Made by a program: the position numbers and the translations under genes
Shown: one piece after another, positions 63,323-64,000 of the stretch
Numbering within the stretch: the stretch's first letter is position 1
Layout of the letters: each line of letters opens with the position of its first letter
Assembly: GCF_934668725.1 (NCBI RefSeq)
Contig: NZ_CAKUOF010000011.1
Span: 62,001-126,000, forward strand
DNA: 64,000 bases
Origin: an uncultured Dysgonomonas sp.
GTDB lineage: Bacteria > Bacteroidota > Bacteroidia > Bacteroidales > Dysgonomonadaceae
Direction of reading: 5' to 3'
The notes under the pieces: generated by a model
Seen by the model: only the letters and a program-made list of their open reading frames with translations
Told to the model about the DNA's origin: nothing
The model's database searches: none

Positions 63323-63889
63323 ATGCCAAACCTATATATTATATCCGGTTGTAATGGTGCCGGTAAAACTACGGCTTCATATACTATGCTACCCGAGATG
63401 CTCGAGTGTAAAGAATTTATTAATGCCGATGAAATTGCAAAGGGGCTTTCGCCTTTTCAACCTGAGAAGGCTGCCATTGAGGCAGGGCGGATAATGATAC
63501 GCAGAATGGAGGAGATGCTAAGGCTTCAACAAGATTTTGCCATAGAAACGACTCTCGCAACCAAATCGTATGTATCATTTATTAAAAAAGCACAAAAGGT
63601 AGGTTATTTCGTAACATTGTTGTATTTTTGGCTCAGTTCTCCTGAGTTAGCAATTAAAAGAGTCGAAGACAGGGTTAAAGCCGGTGGTCATAATGTGCCT
63701 CAGGATGTAATCCGTCGGAGATATGCAGCAGGAGCGCAAAATTTGTTTACTTTATATACACCTATTGCCGATTATTGGCTGGTTGTAAATAATTCGGAGA
63801 ATCCGTTTTGTTTAGTGGCTGAAGGTAAAAGGTCGGAAATGATAGAGAAACATAACGAAGAGATTTTTAACAAAATAAAAAATATATGA
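63323..63889 (+). CDS. Zeta-toxin-like P-loop kinase (COG4185 type)
   Basis: A 188-residue P-loop protein. Walker A is GCNGAGKTT (9-17), the Asp-containing FINADEIAKGLSP (32-44) and an ETTL motif (75-78) correspond to zeta-toxin substrate-site features, and RVxxGGHxVPQDVIRRRY (117-134) gives the arginine-rich phosphate-binding loop. Zeta toxins phosphorylate UDP-N-acetylglucosamine and block cell-wall synthesis; close homologues of this shorter type could act on other substrates. Its last 4 nt overlap the start of a small downstream gene, which suggests a two-gene unit. Confidence 0.85.
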   Translation: MPNLYIISGCNGAGKTTASYTMLPEMLECKEFINADEIAKGLSPFQPEKAAIEAGRIMIRRMEEMLRLQQDFAIETTLATKSYVSFIKKAQKVGYFVTLLYFWLSSPELAIKRVEDRVKAGGHNVPQDVIRRRYAAGAQNLFTLYTPIADYWLVVNNSENPFCLVAEGKRSEMIEKHNEEIFNKIKNI

Positions 63890-64000
63890 ATCGTAACGAA
63901 TTGGCTTTGAGAAGCAAACTATTGGTTGGTCTTAGTCTTTCATATACTCGATTAATTGAAAAAAAACAAATAGAAGATGGTAATCTTATCTTCTCTAAAA
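63886..64000 (+). CDS. Small gene downstream of the zeta-like kinase (cut by window edge)
   Basis: An open reading frame from ATG 63886 to the window end, 38 codons so far (MNRNELALRSKLLVGLSLS, then YTRLIEKKQIEDGNLIFSK). It starts inside the stop codon of the kinase gene (ATGA), so it is translationally coupled. The visible part is helical, with a Lys/Glu-rich turn, as in short partner proteins of COG4185-type kinases. An antitoxin role is inferred from position only. Confidence 0.65.
   Translation, partial: MNRNELALRSKLLVGLSLSYTRLIEKKQIEDGNLIFSK

Noticed and set aside
1..64000. CRISPR arrays, rRNA genes, intact IS elements, prophage
   Set aside because: No regularly spaced direct repeats, rRNA segments, transposase or phage structural genes were seen.

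Overview
The window is a compact, AT-rich stretch of a Bacteroidota chromosome, most likely order Bacteroidales (a Dysgonomonas- or Parabacteroides-like genome is my guess; the genus cannot be fixed without comparison). Reasons: promoters of the TTTG-N19-TAnnTTTG type (clearest before tRNA-Glu), few Shine-Dalgarno sequences, and characteristic families such as DUF4199, two DUF3857/transglutaminase proteins, lipoprotein glutaminyl cyclase, CreD with a winged-helix regulator, a degenerate-Nudix regulator and a hemerythrin-like LuxR protein. No rRNA, CRISPR array, intact insertion sequence or prophage is seen. It reads as core chromosome with small accessory patches.

Layout. 0.2-6.4 kb (minus): GT2 glycosyltransferase, DUF4199 membrane protein, a zinc-ribbon/AraC/GyrI-like fusion beside a stand-alone zinc ribbon, a GNAT protein and Lon. 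6.5-16.1 kb (plus): tRNA-modifying methyltransferase, exported hydroxyisourate hydrolase, SDR, NAD(P)HX repair enzyme, tRNA-Glu, rpsT, gyrB, LD-carboxypeptidase and a cation/proton antiporter. 16.2-27.9 kb (plus): glutaminyl cyclase, SufE, a rhodanese lipoprotein, an S9 peptidase, an active/inactive M16 pair, a helicase-TPR fusion, a GNAT and a Nudix-type regulator. 28-35.5 kb: SSS symporter, HAD phosphatase, LuxR-type regulator, purU, parE, a palindromic MITE-like element and a GNAT protein. 35.7-40.5 kb (minus): an envelope cluster of an NlpC/P60 peptidase, a DUF1287 amidase-like protein and three acyltransferase-3 paralogues. 40.6-47.2 kb: alaS, divergent M23 peptidase and MerR regulator, then a membrane protein/winged-helix/creD module. 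47.3-53.7 kb (minus): the DUF3857 pair, rubrerythrin and an amino-acid permease. 54-64 kb: class II aldolase, a lone S24-type repressor beside a 0.9-kb gene-poor gap, hflX, a YpfJ-like metallopeptidase, an MFS exporter, phoH, purC and a zeta-toxin-like kinase overlapping a small partner gene cut by the window edge.

Most notable for follow-up: (1) identical ACTTTG-N5-CAAAGT dyads before the membrane-protein/winged-helix pair and before creD, which look like the operator of that regulator; (2) a leader motif with a compensatory base change (AGGYCTGAGRCCT) just before a secreted cyclase and a LuxR regulator; (3) the DUF1287-acyltransferase-NlpC/P60 operon; (4) the ScdA_N/hemerythrin-like LuxR regulator; (5) the zeta-like kinase pair; (6) the lone S24 repressor with Thr in place of the catalytic Ser; (7) the 163-bp MITE-like palindrome. 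I found no clearly new large system such as a defence island.
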